Positions 45,222 through 58,062 of a stretch of DNA of 64,000 nt are shown here, one piece after another. The DNA comes from Zarea fungicola (taxonomy: Eukaryota > Ascomycota > Sordariomycetes > Hypocreales > Cordycipitaceae): positions 1-64,000 of the forward strand of contig FWCC01000370.1 in assembly GCA_900169235.1 (NCBI GenBank), given 5' to 3'. The notes below the pieces were generated by a model. That model saw only the letters and a list, made by a program, of their open reading frames with translations. It searched no databases and was not told the origin of the DNA. A program made the position numbers and the translations under genes. Numbering within the stretch: position 1 is the stretch's first letter; each line of letters begins with the position of its first letter.

Positions 45222-47543
45222 ATGGATTCTGAAAAGAAGGTCGTCCTTGAACAAGACGAGCATGTTTTGTGAGTACTTCACCCAAGACACCCATACTCCT
45301 CCCAATCCCACCCTACCCCCCAGAAGAAACTCGCGCTTGGAATCCACCAACGACTGGTGTCTCGCTCGCTCTTTGTCCCCCTCACACAGCTACCGTTGGC
45401 CCAGTTGCTTGTTTCTGCATTCCACTAACACCAATCTTCCCACAGTGTGAACAAGGGAGCGAATCACAGCTCCGAAGCTGCTGAGAAGCTCGCTGCGCTC
45501 AACGAAAAGGCAGAGGGCGAAGTCAAGAACCCGCTTGTCGGCATCCCGCGCGATGAGCTCCTCAAGCGCGTCGACACCTTCCAGCAGCAAAAAGGTCTGC
45601 CCGCAGACATTCTGCCTCTTCTCAGGAAGGGTGCACTTGTTGCGCAGAATCCCGCTGGCTTCGAACAGATTGAAGATCTCGACGAAGACGACAAGGCCGC
45701 TTTGCGCAATGAGGTAACCCACAGATGGCAGCACCCCAAGGCCCTCTACTTTACCATTATCCTCAACTCCATTGCTGCCGCCATCCAGGGTTGGGATCAG
45801 GTTAGTGTCACATATTGCAATTTTTAAACCTATAGTTTTCTAACAAAACACTTTAGACTGGCTCCAATGGCGCCAACCTGGGCTTCCCTGAAGCGCTTGG
45901 CATCCCCGACTTTTCGCCCAACTGCGGCCCTGACCCGACCAGTGGCCTGTGTGCTCGCAACGCATGGATTGTCGGTTTGGTCAACGCCATGCCCTACATT
46001 ACCATCTGCCTCTTTGCCGGTTGGATCTCCGATCCCCTCAACGAGATCTTTGGCCGCCGTGGTGTCATCTTCATCGGTTCCGTCTTTTCGCTCCTCGCCC
46101 CCTTTGGCATGGCTCTCTCACAAACCTGGGGTCAGCTCGCCGCCTGCAGAGCCCTTCTCGGCATCGGCATGGGTCTCAAGGAAGTCACCGTCCCCGTCTT
46201 CTCCGCCGAGAATGCGCCGACCGTTATTCGCGGTGGCCTGGTCATGTCTTGGCAGCTCTGGACCGCATTCGGCATCTTCCTCGGTACCTGCGCAAACTTG
46301 GCTGTTGGCAAGGTCGGGCACATTGCCTGGCGTCTGCAGCTCGCCTCGGCCTTTATCCCCGCCGTCCCTCTGGTTCTCGGAATCTACTTCTGCCCCGAGA
46401 GTCCTCGCTGGTACATGAAGAAGGACCGCCACACCAAGGCCTGGAACTCGCTGCTGCGCCTGCGCAACACGCCGCTGCAGGCTGCTCGCGATCTGTTCTA
46501 CATTCACTGCCTGCTTGAGCACGAAGAGCAGATGATTAGGGATGCTGGTCTCAGCGTCAATGGCAGCGTCTTTACCCGCTTCATTGAGCTCTTCACCATT
46601 CCTCGTAACCGTCGCGCCACCCAGGCCTCTGGTATTGTCATGATTGCGCAGCAAATGTGCGGTAGTAAGTGCCACCAGCTGTCTCATTATCGCGGTAAAA
46701 AAAATACTAACAGCTGCCTAGTCAACATTATTGCCTTTTACAGCAGCACCATTTTCGTTCAGAGCGGTGTCTCTCCTTACAATGCTCTGTGGGCTAGTTT
46801 TGGCTTCGGTATCATCAACTTCCTCTTCGCTTGGCCCGCTGTGTGGACCATTGATACATTCGGTCGCCGTGCGCTGCTCATCTTTACGTTCCCCAACATG
46901 TTCTGGACTCTTCTCGGTATGTGATGCAAAATTATCTCATTCGATCCAGTTTACTAACATCGCTCAGTTGCCGGTCTCTGCTTCCTCATCGACAAGGGTG
47001 TTGAGCAAAGCAGCGCCCGTATTGGTGCCGTTGCCACCTTTGTGTACCTCTTTGGCGCATTCTACTCTCCTGGTAAGATAAAACAAAGCTGTCTATTCCT
47101 TGAAGAATCAAACCTAACACCCCGTTTCAGGTGAGGGTCCCGTCCCCTTCATGTACTCGGCCGAAGTCTTCCCTCTCTCCCACCGAGAAGTCGGCATGTC
47201 CTGGGCCGTCGCCACAAACAACTTCTGGGGTTCCATCCTCAGCTTGACCTTCCCCCGCATGCTCCGCGCCATGACCCCGACTGGTGCTTTCGGATTCTAC
47301 GCCTCCCTGAACCTGGTCGCGCTGGCCCTCATCTACTGCTTCGTGCCCGAGACGAAGCAGAAGAGTCTCGAGGAGCTGGACGACGTCTTCAGCGTTTCCA
47401 CGCGCACCCACGCCAAGTACCAGCTCGGCACGGTTCTTCCCTGGTGGTTCAAGCGCTACGTGTTCCAAAACAAGGATGCCACCTGCCCTCCTCTCTACAA
47501 GGACGAGGTCAAGCCCATCAAGGCTAGCCCGGGCAAGGTCTAG
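45222..47543 (+). CDS. MFS sugar/inositol-type transporter
   Basis: Six exons (45222-45268, 45446-45800, 45857-46664, 46722-46916, 46968-47072, 47131-47543) give 640 residues. A hydrophilic N-terminus of about 115 residues precedes the first membrane segment. Sugar-porter marks are [21 protein letters not shown] in the first loop, [24 protein letters not shown] after TM6, [14 protein letters not shown] in TM7, [10 protein letters not shown], and [13 protein letters not shown] near the C-terminus. The first-loop motif belongs to a fungal subgroup related to inositol and polyol transporters; the actual substrate is unknown. Exon 1 is only 47 nt, and its long 177-nt first intron begins GTGAGT. 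It is convergent with the DHA2 transporter. Confidence 0.92.
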
Positions 47544-47825
47544 GGCTTTTTACCAGCAACACGACTCCGGCATCTCCCTCGTTTTATGTTTACCTTTCCG
47601 ACTGTGAAATGAACAAAGGAAGGCATCGGCCATTCCTTGTACATACATGTTGATATTGATATCTGCACAAGCTTTTGCTTTTATGGCCATTTATACCATT
47701 CGAATTACGTTGTTTCAAGTAGAAGAATTACGTTTGTTCAAGTAGAAATTAACTTGTCTTTTCATTCCAATGACTCTAATCTTTGCCATGTGATTCTCAC
47801 TCCCTGTCAACTTAATATTGTTCTG

Positions 47826-49963
47826 TTAAAGATTTGCTTTGGTTTTTGTCCTTCTCGCCTCGTCAGCTCTGCGCCCTTCTTCCTTGAGCCTCTCGTCGTC
47901 TGGCCGCGACAGCGAGATTTGCGGCATCAGCACAAAGGCTAGCATAAAACCCAACACTGCCAGAGAGGCTCCCAGGAGGAATATTATGCGGAACCCCTTC
48001 TTGTATGCAGGGATAAGTACACGGCGGACCTGCGCAGCCTCGTTTGGAGGTAATGAACTGGCGTATGTATGTGGATTTTTCAGTAAATCGTTCAGTGCGT
48101 CGTCCTCCAGATTCAAGGACGAGACGGAAGCTGCCAGGACGTTGTTCCTGTTGGCAACTTGTTAGCGAGACAAGTGATGCATGTGCGGAGGGGGGAGCTT
48201 ACAGGATGGAGCCGCAGATTGCCAGGCCCAAGGTTGAGCCAACATTACGAATGAAGCTGAGAAGAAGTTAGATGACTTTCCCAATGAACATGAAACGATA
48301 ATTACTACTTTCGAAATGAGGTTGCGACGGCCATGTCACGTCTCGAGACGCCTGCTTGTGCTGCAATCAGAGCCCTGCGATTCAGTCAGTGGGGATGTCG
48401 CCTCGAATAAATTGCGTCGGCGCACTCACGGCTGCATGGTGTTGCCTACACCAATACCAATGAGGATTGAGTAGCCAATCTGTTTGTCCAGGCCAGTGTG
48501 CTCGTTGAGTGTCGACATGAGGCCAAGCCCGACCGCCCAACAGAGCCAGCCAAAGAGGACACACTCTCGGTATCGCCCGACCCAGTGTACGATTAGACCA
48601 GAGGCGGTACTGCTAATGGTCTGGATAATGGTAATAGGTAGTAGCAGCGCACCGGATTTTGTAGCCGAGTATCCATACACGAGCTGGTAGAATGTGGGAA
48701 CGTAGTAAACTTGCACAACAAAATTCCACCCATTAATCATCATTGTCAAGCACGCGCCGTTGACAATTCTAGACTTGAATATATGCACTGCTATAATGGT
48801 TAGTAATTACCGACCGTCTCTCAGCCTGTTTCATTGAAAAGGGCCAAAGTGATGAGGGCTACTCACGCGGTACGAGGGGGTATGCTGGTCCTTTCCATTG
48901 CCACAAGACGAATGCGACGCAAATAATTCCCCCGGTAGCAAGAGACGCAATGACAGGCGCAGAACTCCACGGATAATCGCTACCACCCCATGTAAGACCA
49001 AGGATGACAGCAATCATCCCTCCAAAAGACAGGAAGATGCCGACAAAATCGACAGCCTTTAACTTGCTTTGTGATGTCAGTGTTACCCTCCAAATATGTC
49101 CCATGCGCACTTACAGTCGCCAATCACCTTGAACCTTCTTCAACGGCATCATAAAAACGACGCAGAGCGTCGTAAAAATGGTCAGTGGTAGATTCAAGCG
49201 AAAGATCCAGCGCCATGACTCTGCAGACCTGGACGATAAAGCGCCTCCGATGACTGGTCCAATGCCGTTCGCAATGGCCACGACGGCGCCCTGTTTTCGG
49301 TCATGTTAGCCCATGTTGCGGCGCGAATTTGTACTTATAATACTCACCAAAATGCCTTGATATTTTCCTCTTTCTCGGAGCGGCACGACATCACTGACAA
49401 TCAATTGCGCAACCGTCATCAAGCCGCCGCCGCCAATACCTGTGAAGGCGCGAAAGATGGTGAGCTGGAGGACTGACTGTGCCAGCGACGAAGCCAGAGA
49501 TCCAAAGAAGAAGATGCATAGCCCTGTAAGAAGAACCGCTTTGCGAGACCAAATATCTGAAAGCCGACCGTAGATTAATTGGCCGACCGTGGACGTTCTG
49601 TATACTCTGTTAGACTCAGGGGTAGTTGAGATTGAAACTGGAGAGCCTGACATGAAGTAGCCGCTGGCGATCCAAGATACTTGTTTTGTTGAGCCAAAGG
49701 AGTTGCCGATGGTATACAAACTGGCAGCCAGTGTTGTCTGATCCATCAATGCCACCAAGTCGACACTGGCACAGGCTAAAAAGATCTGACTCTTGTCAGC
49801 GGCGCACGTTGAAGATTTCGTTTCTTACACGTACATGAATGATTGTACTCGTCGTTACATAGTTGGTCTGCTCGTTGAACTTGGACACAGGCCCTTCTGA
49901 GTCGCTCGATGATCCAGTCGAATGCCCGGCAGGCAGTATGACGGTGTTCTCTTCTCGCGACAT
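47826..49963 (-). CDS. MFS drug:H+ antiporter, DHA2 family (14-segment type)
   Basis: Nine exons assemble to about 561 residues, all joining in frame. It starts MSREENTVILPAG at 49963. TM1 is IFLACASVDLVALMDQTTLAASL, followed by QLIYGRLSDIWSRKAVLLTG (motif A region) and FRAFTGIGGGGLMTVAQLIVSD, then the motif C-like AIANGIGPVIGGALSS that characterises exporters. The C-terminus has a charged tail with RKT-type residues after the last segment. Such proteins expel azoles, mycotoxins or siderophores. The gene is not obviously part of a biosynthetic cluster here. Splice choices near 48290-48440 involve two very short exons (about 22 and 18 codons) but restore the family sequence, so the gene looks intact. 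Confidence 0.88.
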
Positions 49964-51088
49964 TGCAAGCGTCTGGAGTGTTGCTTCCGGCTTTTTTCGT
50001 GTTAACTATGCAAGGTTGAAGATTGTAACATTTGCGCGAAGAATTTGTACAAATAGTATTAATCAGATAAAAAAGAGCACACAAGGGGAAGCAGACCAGT
50101 CTCGTCGCTGTGCAAAGGCGCATGCGGTTAGTCGGGTTCCGCCTTAGGATTCCAACAGTCTACGTGGATACAGCAACCGTTATGGTCTAATTAAACTCAT
50201 TTAAAGTGATTTAAACTCATTCTGAAACACCATTTATGTGGGAATAAAGTCTCAAAAGGAGCAAGACAATCAATCACCCGAGATCGTCCAGTCAGGATCC
50301 AGTGCCGAATTCGCCACTCCCGAAGCCCTCCTCCAGCAAGCACCAATTGTAGTCTGGCATTTACGTAAACATAATGGAGTGATGCATGTTAAAGCAACTA
50401 GAACTTAATTTTAAGCTTTGAGCTGGGAGATTTACCTCTGCGGGCCGCTGATCAATGTGGGCGTTCGAGGCTGGAGAGCCAACAGGGTCACCCAGCTACC
50501 CATCAAGGTCGTGATGCTCTACTTCGCACCCCGGTCAACATACTCGATGTCACCTAATTCTGTACATGAAATTAGAAAGATATAACCCGGATGGCATTTA
50601 TTTAGTCATGGGTATGCGCTGTCGACAGAATTCACACACCCCATGTCCTTCTTCCCAGTACCTTGGGAGGTTGGACGGAACTCGACATGTCACTTGGCGT
50701 GTGATGTTCGTAGGATAGCATTGCACATGCTCAATAACACGTAGGCAGTTACCCGCAGAAAATATGGAAAGAAAGTCGTCCGAGATGCCTCTTACGGCTT
50801 GGCATCATGCACCTCGTGTGAACAGATTGGCGCACACCTGCATCGCATCTGTTTTGGGAGGGCACGGACAACTGCCGGACAGGGAACACCTCTCCATATC
50901 CATACATCAACAATGCATGCCTATCGCCCAGATTTTATAAAAGGCTCATCAAGCTGACCGGATTGAGAAAAAACTTAACGCTATGCTAACCAAGTTGGAA
51001 TATCTGGCTAGTGTATGAAGGGTCACGCCTGGCTGTCACAGTTTGTCAACCTCACCATCCAACAGACACATTTCGAATCAAATCGACC
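49964..51088. other. Intergenic region, 1.1 kb
   Basis: No coding region or repeat recognised. It separates the divergent DHA2 transporter and PALP-rhodanese genes. Confidence 0.45.
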
Positions 51089-53102
51089 ATGAAGGAAGGA
51101 AGCATGTTGAATGTCTTCAAAGGCCCCAATTCGATCAAGAATTATTTTGACCCCGACACCGCTCCACCATTGCCCCTGGTCGAGGTGCCGGCCTGCCTGA
51201 ACCCCTACCGTGATAATGGCGTCCGCATTTTTGCCAAGATGATGACCATGCATCCTGCAAACAACGTCAAATGCATGCCAGGTATGTGCTTTCCCATTCT
51301 GTGTGAAAAAGACAACAAGATTTCTCACCAGAATTAGCATTGAACTTGCTCGAAAAGACTGTTCGACCTGGCGAAACACAGACCATTGTCGAGTACAGCT
51401 CCGGTTCCACGGTGCTGTCCATGTCCTTGGTTGGCCGTGCGATTTACGGCGTCGCCGATGTCAGGGCATTCCTGAGCAATAAGACCAGTCTTGCAAAGAT
51501 TCGTCTTATGCAATTTTTCGGCATTAATATGTATTGTCTGCGCTAATACAGCTTAGTTGTCTAATGGCTAACCGAAACCAGTACACTCTTCGGTGGCCCG
51601 TCCCAGCCAGAGCCTTTGGATGAGCGTGGCGGCATCCGTGCCGCACAGCGTCTGGGAAAAGACACTGGTGAAGTGATAAATCCCAATCAATACGAGAATG
51701 ATAATGTAAGTTTTTATTGACCGTTTTACTTCTACATTAAGGGCGGCTAACTTTATAGAACTGGAAATCGCACATCCGTTGGACAGGACCGCAGATTCTC
51801 AAACAGCTGCCCGAGATTAACCTAATTTGCGCTGGCATGGGGACCTCTGGTACGCGAAGTCGAGGATTTATCTTATATAAGAACCCTATTTTGACAGACT
51901 TTTAGGAACAATGACGGGTCTGGGGACATACTTCAAGGGCGCCAAGCCCAGCGTCTTCCGACTTGGGTAAGTTTGCAAGGAACAGCGGTGAAATATCTGC
52001 CACGCAGAAGCTGATGTTTCTGGCTTAGTGTTTGCACTGCTGCGGGCGACAGGGTTCCCGGTCCAAGGTCATATGCCCTTCTCGGTCCCGTCACGTTCCC
52101 GTGGCAGTCGTCTGTGGACCATGTCGAAGAGGTTGGCTCCTACGAATCCTACCGACTATCGCTGGAGCTGTGCCGTCAAGGACTCGTATGCGGTCCCTCA
52201 TCTGGCTTCAACTTGAAGGGACTCTACCAATTTCTCGACAAGAAGCAAGCCGAAGGGTCGCTCGGCAAACTCGCCGGCCCAGATGGCACTGTGAACTGCG
52301 TTTTTCTCTGCTGCGACTTGCCGTATCAGTACGTCAATGAGTATTTTGATAAGCTTGATTCGTCGTGTTTCCCAGATGTGAAGAACGAGGTAAGTACATC
52401 CAGCTGGAAAGTTGTATGCATCTCATGACTGAACAAGAATAAAATCAGGAACTTCTCGACGTCGACCTTTACCGATACGACGAAAAGTGGGAGTTGGAGG
52501 CGTCCTCGGCTCTGCAAGGCTACTTTCACGTCAATGAGACGCAGATGGATGCGCTCATGCGCCGCGCCCAAGAGACGTGCACGTGTGAAATTCCGGGACT
52601 CAGTGCCGTTCTGCGCGCCAGGGATAACACGGCCGTCCTGGATCTGCGACAGCCCGGCGATTTCGAGACGGGGAGGCTCCCTGGCGCAATCAATCTCCCG
52701 CTCACTCACCCATGCGCCAAGAGTCCCTTTTTCGATCCTTCTGCGCTGCGAAGCCTCTGGACGCAACTGGAGCAGGAATTTGAGACGCCCAGTATAGCCC
52801 TGCGTGGTGTACAAGACAGGAAGGTACTAGTCGTATGCTATGATGGCGACAGCGCTCGCGTCGCCTCCAGCGTCATGCGCGCCAAGGGCTACGAGGCAAA
52901 CAGCCTGCGTTCAGGTTTGGATGGCCTCGTGGCTATGCTCTCGGCTCCGAGGGCTTGCATCAAACCGATACCGGAGAAGGAAACGACGTGGCTGCAGCTG
53001 TGCGAGGATCTACGTCTACCAGCGGCATCTGTCAAAGTGCCAAGCTCAAATTCATCATCGTCCAAGTTGGGAAGTTCGCAACACGCTGCGGTGAGTGTGT
53101 AG
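51089..53102 (+). CDS. PLP-dependent cysteine-synthase-like / rhodanese fusion protein
   Basis: Seven exons (51089-51281, 51338-51530, 51582-51705, 51759-51849, 51906-51966, 52029-52389, 52449-53102) give 558 residues. The first 340 residues are a fold-type II PLP enzyme. They have LNPYRDNGVRIFAK, a probable Schiff-base Lys61 in NNVKCMPALNLL, VEYSSGSTVLS in place of the EPTSGNT loop, LFGGPSQPEPLD, and ICAGMGTSGTMTGLGTYFKG, the phosphate-binding Gly loop. The last 160 residues are a rhodanese domain with AVLDLRQPGDFETGRLPGAINLPL and an active-site loop CYDGDSARVAS (Cys471). The protein could make or degrade a sulfur amino acid and pass the sulfur to the rhodanese Cys as a persulfide. No signal peptide. 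The start is the ATG at 51089; an earlier GTG in frame is unlikely. Confidence 0.88.
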
Positions 53103-53487
53103 CTACTGTCATTTCCATAGATATTGGGCCTGGATTTGAACAACTCAGGTGCCTCTGGTGCCCAAGACATAGAGGCACAAGTATTTAAAATAAAATAAAA
53201 ATCGGTGCTGTTTCTCTCAATGTCCCGTTGTAAGTTTCTGATAATTTGATTACACTTGAATCTTTGTAAAGCTGATGCATTTGCCCACTTGCTAACCTGG
53301 ACGGACTATATTTGCCGTTGCGTACCTAAACATAGCAAGCGATATTAAAAAGGAAAATTACCAGAGCGCATACTACACCCTGTAATTTAAGACAGAGATA
53401 ATGAAGTCAGATATAAATGGTAAAAATGCAAAAAGAAACATCCCCCAGATGCCACCCTTCTTGGGTCACTTGTGAATATATAGGAAA

Positions 53488-53582
53488 AGCCCGATGCGGG
53501 GGTCGAACCCGCAGCCTTGAGATGGGTTTGTTTGATCTCTTATTGTAAGAGTCTCACGCTCTACCGATTGAGCTAACCAGGC
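53488..53582 (-). tRNA. tRNA-Lys (anticodon CTT) with a 22-nt intron
   Basis: The minus strand folds as a full cloverleaf. The acceptor stem is GCCTGGT with ATCGGGC (two G-T pairs) and a discriminator T at 53488. The D arm is GCTC...GAGC and the anticodon stem TGAGA/TCTCA has loop CTCTTA. The T arm is GCGGG TTCGAAC CCCGC. The anticodon CTT occupies positions 34-36. A 22-nt intron (53545-53524) follows position 37, the canonical site for nuclear tRNA introns. A T run overlapping the 3' end (53485-53488) gives a Pol III stop. Boxes A (TAGCTCAATCGG) and B (GGTTCGAAC) are intact. Confidence 0.95.
53524..53545 (-). other. Intron of tRNA-Lys(CTT)
   Basis: 22 nt inserted one base 3' of the anticodon (after A37). 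It would be removed by the tRNA splicing endonuclease. Confidence 0.85.
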
Positions 53583-54154
53583 GGTGATTGGTCAATTTTT
53601 TGTGATTTTTTCCAATTAATTTCGTACTATCTAGGTTTTATTTGGTTGACGATAATGTGGGTTGTGGGTGGTGGGTGGTGGGTACGCGGGTCTGTTGGCG
53701 GGTATTAGTATCTAGAATAACTCCATCTTGTTAAAATCTTTTTTCTCTAATGTCTAAATCAGATCCAATTTCCTCCTTCATTCGTTTTTGAATTTAACCA
53801 CAAAAAGCAGCGTGTAACAGCTGTTTGATCGCAACGAGGATCATCTTTTCAGAGAGGAGACGGAAGAATTCATTGCTGCCAAATGCAGCAAGGGAAGGGT
53901 TATGATTGACTATGGCAGGGAGGAAGCCACTCTATCAAAACTCTTAACCAACATACCTCTGAGGAATCCTCGGTCCAAGGCAGCTTGTCAGGCAAGCTCG
54001 AGTCAACCATTCAAACTTGGTTCCCTCCCTGGTGCTGCAACCTAGTTATTTATAAATACTTTTTATGCTTGATGGTGATAACTCCTCCTTTATTCTCTAC
54101 TTTTGGTGAAACTGGACTGAGCTTGGCTGGGTATCGTGGATATCTAGCGCTTGT

Positions 54155-56465
54155 TCACGGCGACGGCAAGTTGTTGAGAGTTCTCAGCATCAACTCCGCA
54201 TCCGAGCCATCTCCATATGGGAAGAACTGATCCAATATACTCTGAATACACTGTTAGCTTCTAAATTATGACAAAAATCTGGATTACGAATCAACTCACC
54301 CAATCGACAATCCCAGGTTCGGTAATCATTCCGGATATGACATCAGCGCAGGGCAGCTGCGATTCATCTTGAGTAACCGTTTCTGCGATTGGCAGAGGTG
54401 AAGCATGGAACTGAGTGCGGTAATGCTTGTCCACTTCTCGGAGCATCAAATCCATTACCTCGGCGGCAATACGCATGTCTGCAGAATTTGAACTGTGCGA
54501 ACTGCATATCCGCTGAGCCGTCTGCAGTGCTTCATAGCCCCTCTCTACGAGGTCTCTCACACCAATGGTTTCCATTTCTGGTTCCACACCAGACTGCATG
54601 CGTACTGAAAGATAACGGCAAACTACCATTGCAGCCAGCAGATAATCGCTAATGGGGATGGAGGCAAACATCCAGCCATCTTCATGCAGCCGGCCGCCCG
54701 GCGCACAGGCAGCGTTGATGTCAGCTTGGCGGTCTAGCATGTCCAGTGCTGCTTCAACACAGTTGCGTTTGGAGCATTTATACATGGGCGATTTCAAGTC
54801 ATAGCTGATAAACGGCCGAAGTAGGATGATTATGCCTTTTAGATGTAGCAGTTCAATTGTGCATCTTTCCAGAATCAGACCAGGTGTGTCAGTAAACGCG
54901 CCGTTAAAATCGCGGCGCTTATATTGTTCAGGTATTTTGCTATAGGTAGAGCGCATCTCCTCTTCCAATGCAAGTGTTTCGTTGTACGGCTGTGGCGTAG
55001 GAATTTGGGAATGCGTGACAATCTTTTTAAACACAGCCATGACACCGGACTTGACAATCGTATACAAGACTGGTGTATGCTCTGACAAGGGTCTGGCGGG
55101 TGGCAGTTTGGTCATTTCAATCTGCAGATCAGAAAACTCAAAGTTTTTCGGGTCAGTGGTACTGCAGAGTTGAGAAGGTATCGTGCTCGGAAACCCCATG
55201 TGGAACGACATGAGCGCATCAATCTGGACAATATTGAGCCACACTCGTCGCCGCATTTCACCATCAAAAGTTGAAACACCCGCCAGGAGGCTGGGATCAC
55301 GATGGTAGCCCATGCGAAAGGCTAGCCGAATAATGGTACCCATCTCGAACCATAGCTGGACTGGTCGGCTGCCACCACTCAGGAAACAGCCCTGCAGATG
55401 GAGCAGGAATGCCTCGAGAGCGTATGCGTTGGCTGTGGCATACTTGCCGAGAACTAGACACTGAACGGTAGCTTCCTGCAGCACGGCGGGTGATAGGCTC
55501 TTTACGGCATCTGACGCCGCAGAGTTTGCCATCTGCCGAAGTGTGACTGTGATACTCAACACCGACAACAACAGGGCGATCCAGAGCGGCGATGTGGTCT
55601 CTGGAGATTCCCAAAACGCCATGTACTATACAGTTTTTGTGAGCGCAAATATACTATTTAAATTATTCTTTAAAAGAATTCATTTATTACCTCGTCTTGA
55701 AACTTGGATGGATGTATAATGCCTTCCCATTGACAATACCTTGAGTCAGTTAACCGATCTACCCAGTCATGCAACTCTATCTTACCGAGAACCATGAAGC
55801 GGGAGCCAAAGTACCAGGAAAGAAGCATATCACAAATGGGTTGCGGGGGCAAAATGGATAGTATATGGCTGATGGTGATGCTCGGCAGTGGACCGAACAG
55901 ATGGCTGGCATCGTCCTTTTCACTCTGTCCGCTACATTCCAACGACAGCCTGTGGGTAGAGTCAGATTTAGACGGCGACAAATGTTCCCGTACTTCCCTA
56001 ATGTCTGCCAAGATGGATTGCCAGTGGCTAGGGTCAATGTAGTTAACTTCTCCGTCTTCAGACTCTTGGAGGTGAGGAGTCCCTCCGGTTCGCGTCATGA
56101 CATCCTGTAAGCGAGACTCTGTCGGGCTGTCTTTAGCCTCAGTTTGCCGTGATGCCAACGAAGAGACAAGGCGCTCCAAGCCTTCCAACCGGTCCTTGAT
56201 ATCGCGTGTCTTAGCGGATGCTATCCCCGGGCTTCCTCGATTCGCATTGCTTGCGTAGAGACACGCCGCAGCTTTGGTCCGTCGCAGGCACGAGCCACAT
56301 GGCATTCCTCGATCGCATTTTAGCCTTTTAAATAGTTAGACGCATATTTTAGATGAGATTATTTGAGTCTGGCTAGTGCGCTGGCCCTTACTTGAGTTTT
56401 CGACATGGCTCACATGAAACCGGTGGCCGATTGCGCTTTTCAACCTTGCTTGCAAACCCTTCCAT
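54155..56465 (-). CDS. Zn2Cys6 transcription factor with Fungal_trans domain
   Basis: Four exons (56465-56392, 56324-55691, 55625-54300, 54241-54155) give 706 residues. The zinc cluster CEPCRKLKLKC is assembled across the first intron and continues with CGSC and a final C (cysteines 18, 21, 28, 34, 37, 46). A coiled-coil-like segment (IKDRLEGLERLVSSLA) follows at about 65-85, typical of dimerisation. The middle-homology region has LQGCFLSGGSRPVQLWFEMGTIIRLAFRMGYHRDPS and GEMRRRVWLNIVQIDALMSFHMG. A short last exon restores the common DQFFPYGDGSDAEL-type ending; without splicing it would end at a TGA just after GIVDWVS. It is divergent from the short-chain dehydrogenase and probably regulates it. 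Confidence 0.9.
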
Positions 56466-56980
56466 AGAGGCAGAACTGGACAGATTCTCACAAGCTCTTT
56501 TTCCTTGTTTTATATTTTAAATCATAAGATTACTTCTTAAGCGAGTCAAGGACACGTCTCTCAGCCCGAGCGCGTGGTAAGCCGCCTGGTCAAAGTGATT
56601 CGGAAGGGATCGGGAAAGCGGGGACACGGCACGGAGATATTATCCCCATGTACGGAGATGGGCGGACACGATGACACGCTACGAATTCTACCAATGAGAC
56701 ATCAGCTGGTCGAAATACCACTGCAGGAATGGGGCTGTACAATACTCTAATACCCAGTGGTTTTATTAAATCCGTAACACATTTCCGTGAAATCAAGCCG
56801 CAACGGCTCAGATGCGCTTTCATGTACTTGAGGACATTATGGCACATCATAAAAGCAATGGATTCCCAGGTTTATTTCTGTCATCTTCTTGCAATTCGAA
56901 CTAGACAACATTTTACAAGTTAATTGTGGCTAGTTTCTCAACTCAAGAGCGCGTCTTTGTCTTCACATCGGAGCTTTACC
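56466..56980. promoter_or_regulatory. Divergent promoter between the Zn2Cys6 regulator and the SDR gene
   Basis: 515 bp between opposing start codons, with no coding signal. A shared regulatory region is inferred from arrangement only. Confidence 0.45.
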
Positions 56981-58062
56981 ATGTCTATGCTCTCGGCCGC
57001 TCGTGGTATTAGCACCACCATTTTTTCCAATTTGTTTGTCAGTCTACCCATTCCTTCTACGGACGCAGACTTGTCTGTGCAGACCTTTATTGTTACTGGC
57101 TCAAACAAGGGCCTTGGCTTGGAGTCAGCACGCCATCTATCACGCCTTGGAGCTGGAAAGCTCATTTTGGCCGTTCGCAATGAGACAAAGGGCCTGGAAG
57201 CAAAAAGCGACATTCTCGCCACGACTGCTCGCCCCGAGTCGTCCATCGATGTATGGCCACTAGACATGGACAGCGTCGACTCGATAAAAGCCTTTGCAGT
57301 TCGAGCCGCTACTCTAGCCAGAATCGACGGGGTCTTGGCTAATGCGGGCCTCATGACAGCCAAATTCAGCTCAAGTCAAGGGAACGAGCAGAGTCTCCAT
57401 GTTAACGTTGTTGGCACCTTTCTGTTGTACCTGCTGCTCGCTCCCAAGATGAAGGAGTCTGGCAAACACACCGGCAACATCTGCCGCTTCGCGATTCCCA
57501 ACAGTGCATTGCATTACACGGCTCCTATTGCTGAGCTCAGATCGCGTGAAGACGGCCTGCTGGGACGACTGAGCAATCGGGATACGGCCGACATGGCCGG
57601 GCGATATAGCTTGACTAAATTGCTCGTCGTGTACGCTGTGCGCGAACTAGTGGAAAGAAGCGCCGTGACTGCCTCGACCAAGGAAGCGCCGTCAATCATC
57701 ATCAACACGCCAAATCCTAGCTTCTGCAAGTCAGATCTCGGAAAGGAGATGGCGGACAGTGTAGGGTTCAAGATTGGCGAAAGACTCATTGCCCGGTCTA
57801 CTGAAGAGGGCAGTCGAACTTTGGTACATGGTCTTTTGGCTGGTCAAGAAACCAATGGCCAATACCTAACCAACTGCCATGTCGCAAGGTACAGTCCCAG
57901 TTTCCATCTGCCCCAACAATACGACGAGTCTCTAACATGGTCTATTCAAGCCCTTCTCGTGAGGTTACAGGAAAATGGGGTCAAGAGACTCAAAAGTTCT
58001 TTTTTGACGAGCTGCTGGTAATGCTTGAGACGATCCACCCTGGTATTTCCTCAAACATTTGA
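56981..58062 (+). CDS. Short-chain dehydrogenase/reductase
   Basis: Two exons (56981-57888 and 57951-58062) give 339 residues. The Rossmann nucleotide motif TGSNKGLG is at residues 39-46 and LANAG at 120-124. The catalytic Ser (about 176) and YSLTK (Tyr210, Lys214) are present. The coenzyme is probably NADP, because a KLILAVRN strand with Arg follows the second beta strand. The substrate is unknown; this subgroup is common in fungal polyketide and detoxification loci. An intron beginning GTACAG is needed. Without it the frame ends in an unrelated tail at 58021, while splicing recovers the family ending ELLVMLETIHPGISSNI. The likely start is 56981; a second ATG is two codons later. Confidence 0.88.

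Larger units (their letters stand above)
53103..54154. other. Intergenic region with a tRNA gene
   Basis: The only gene is tRNA-Lys at 53488-53582. A GT-rich simple repeat (gtgggtggtgggtggtgggt) is at about 53656-53682. The region from 53700 to 54154 shows nothing else. Confidence 0.5.
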
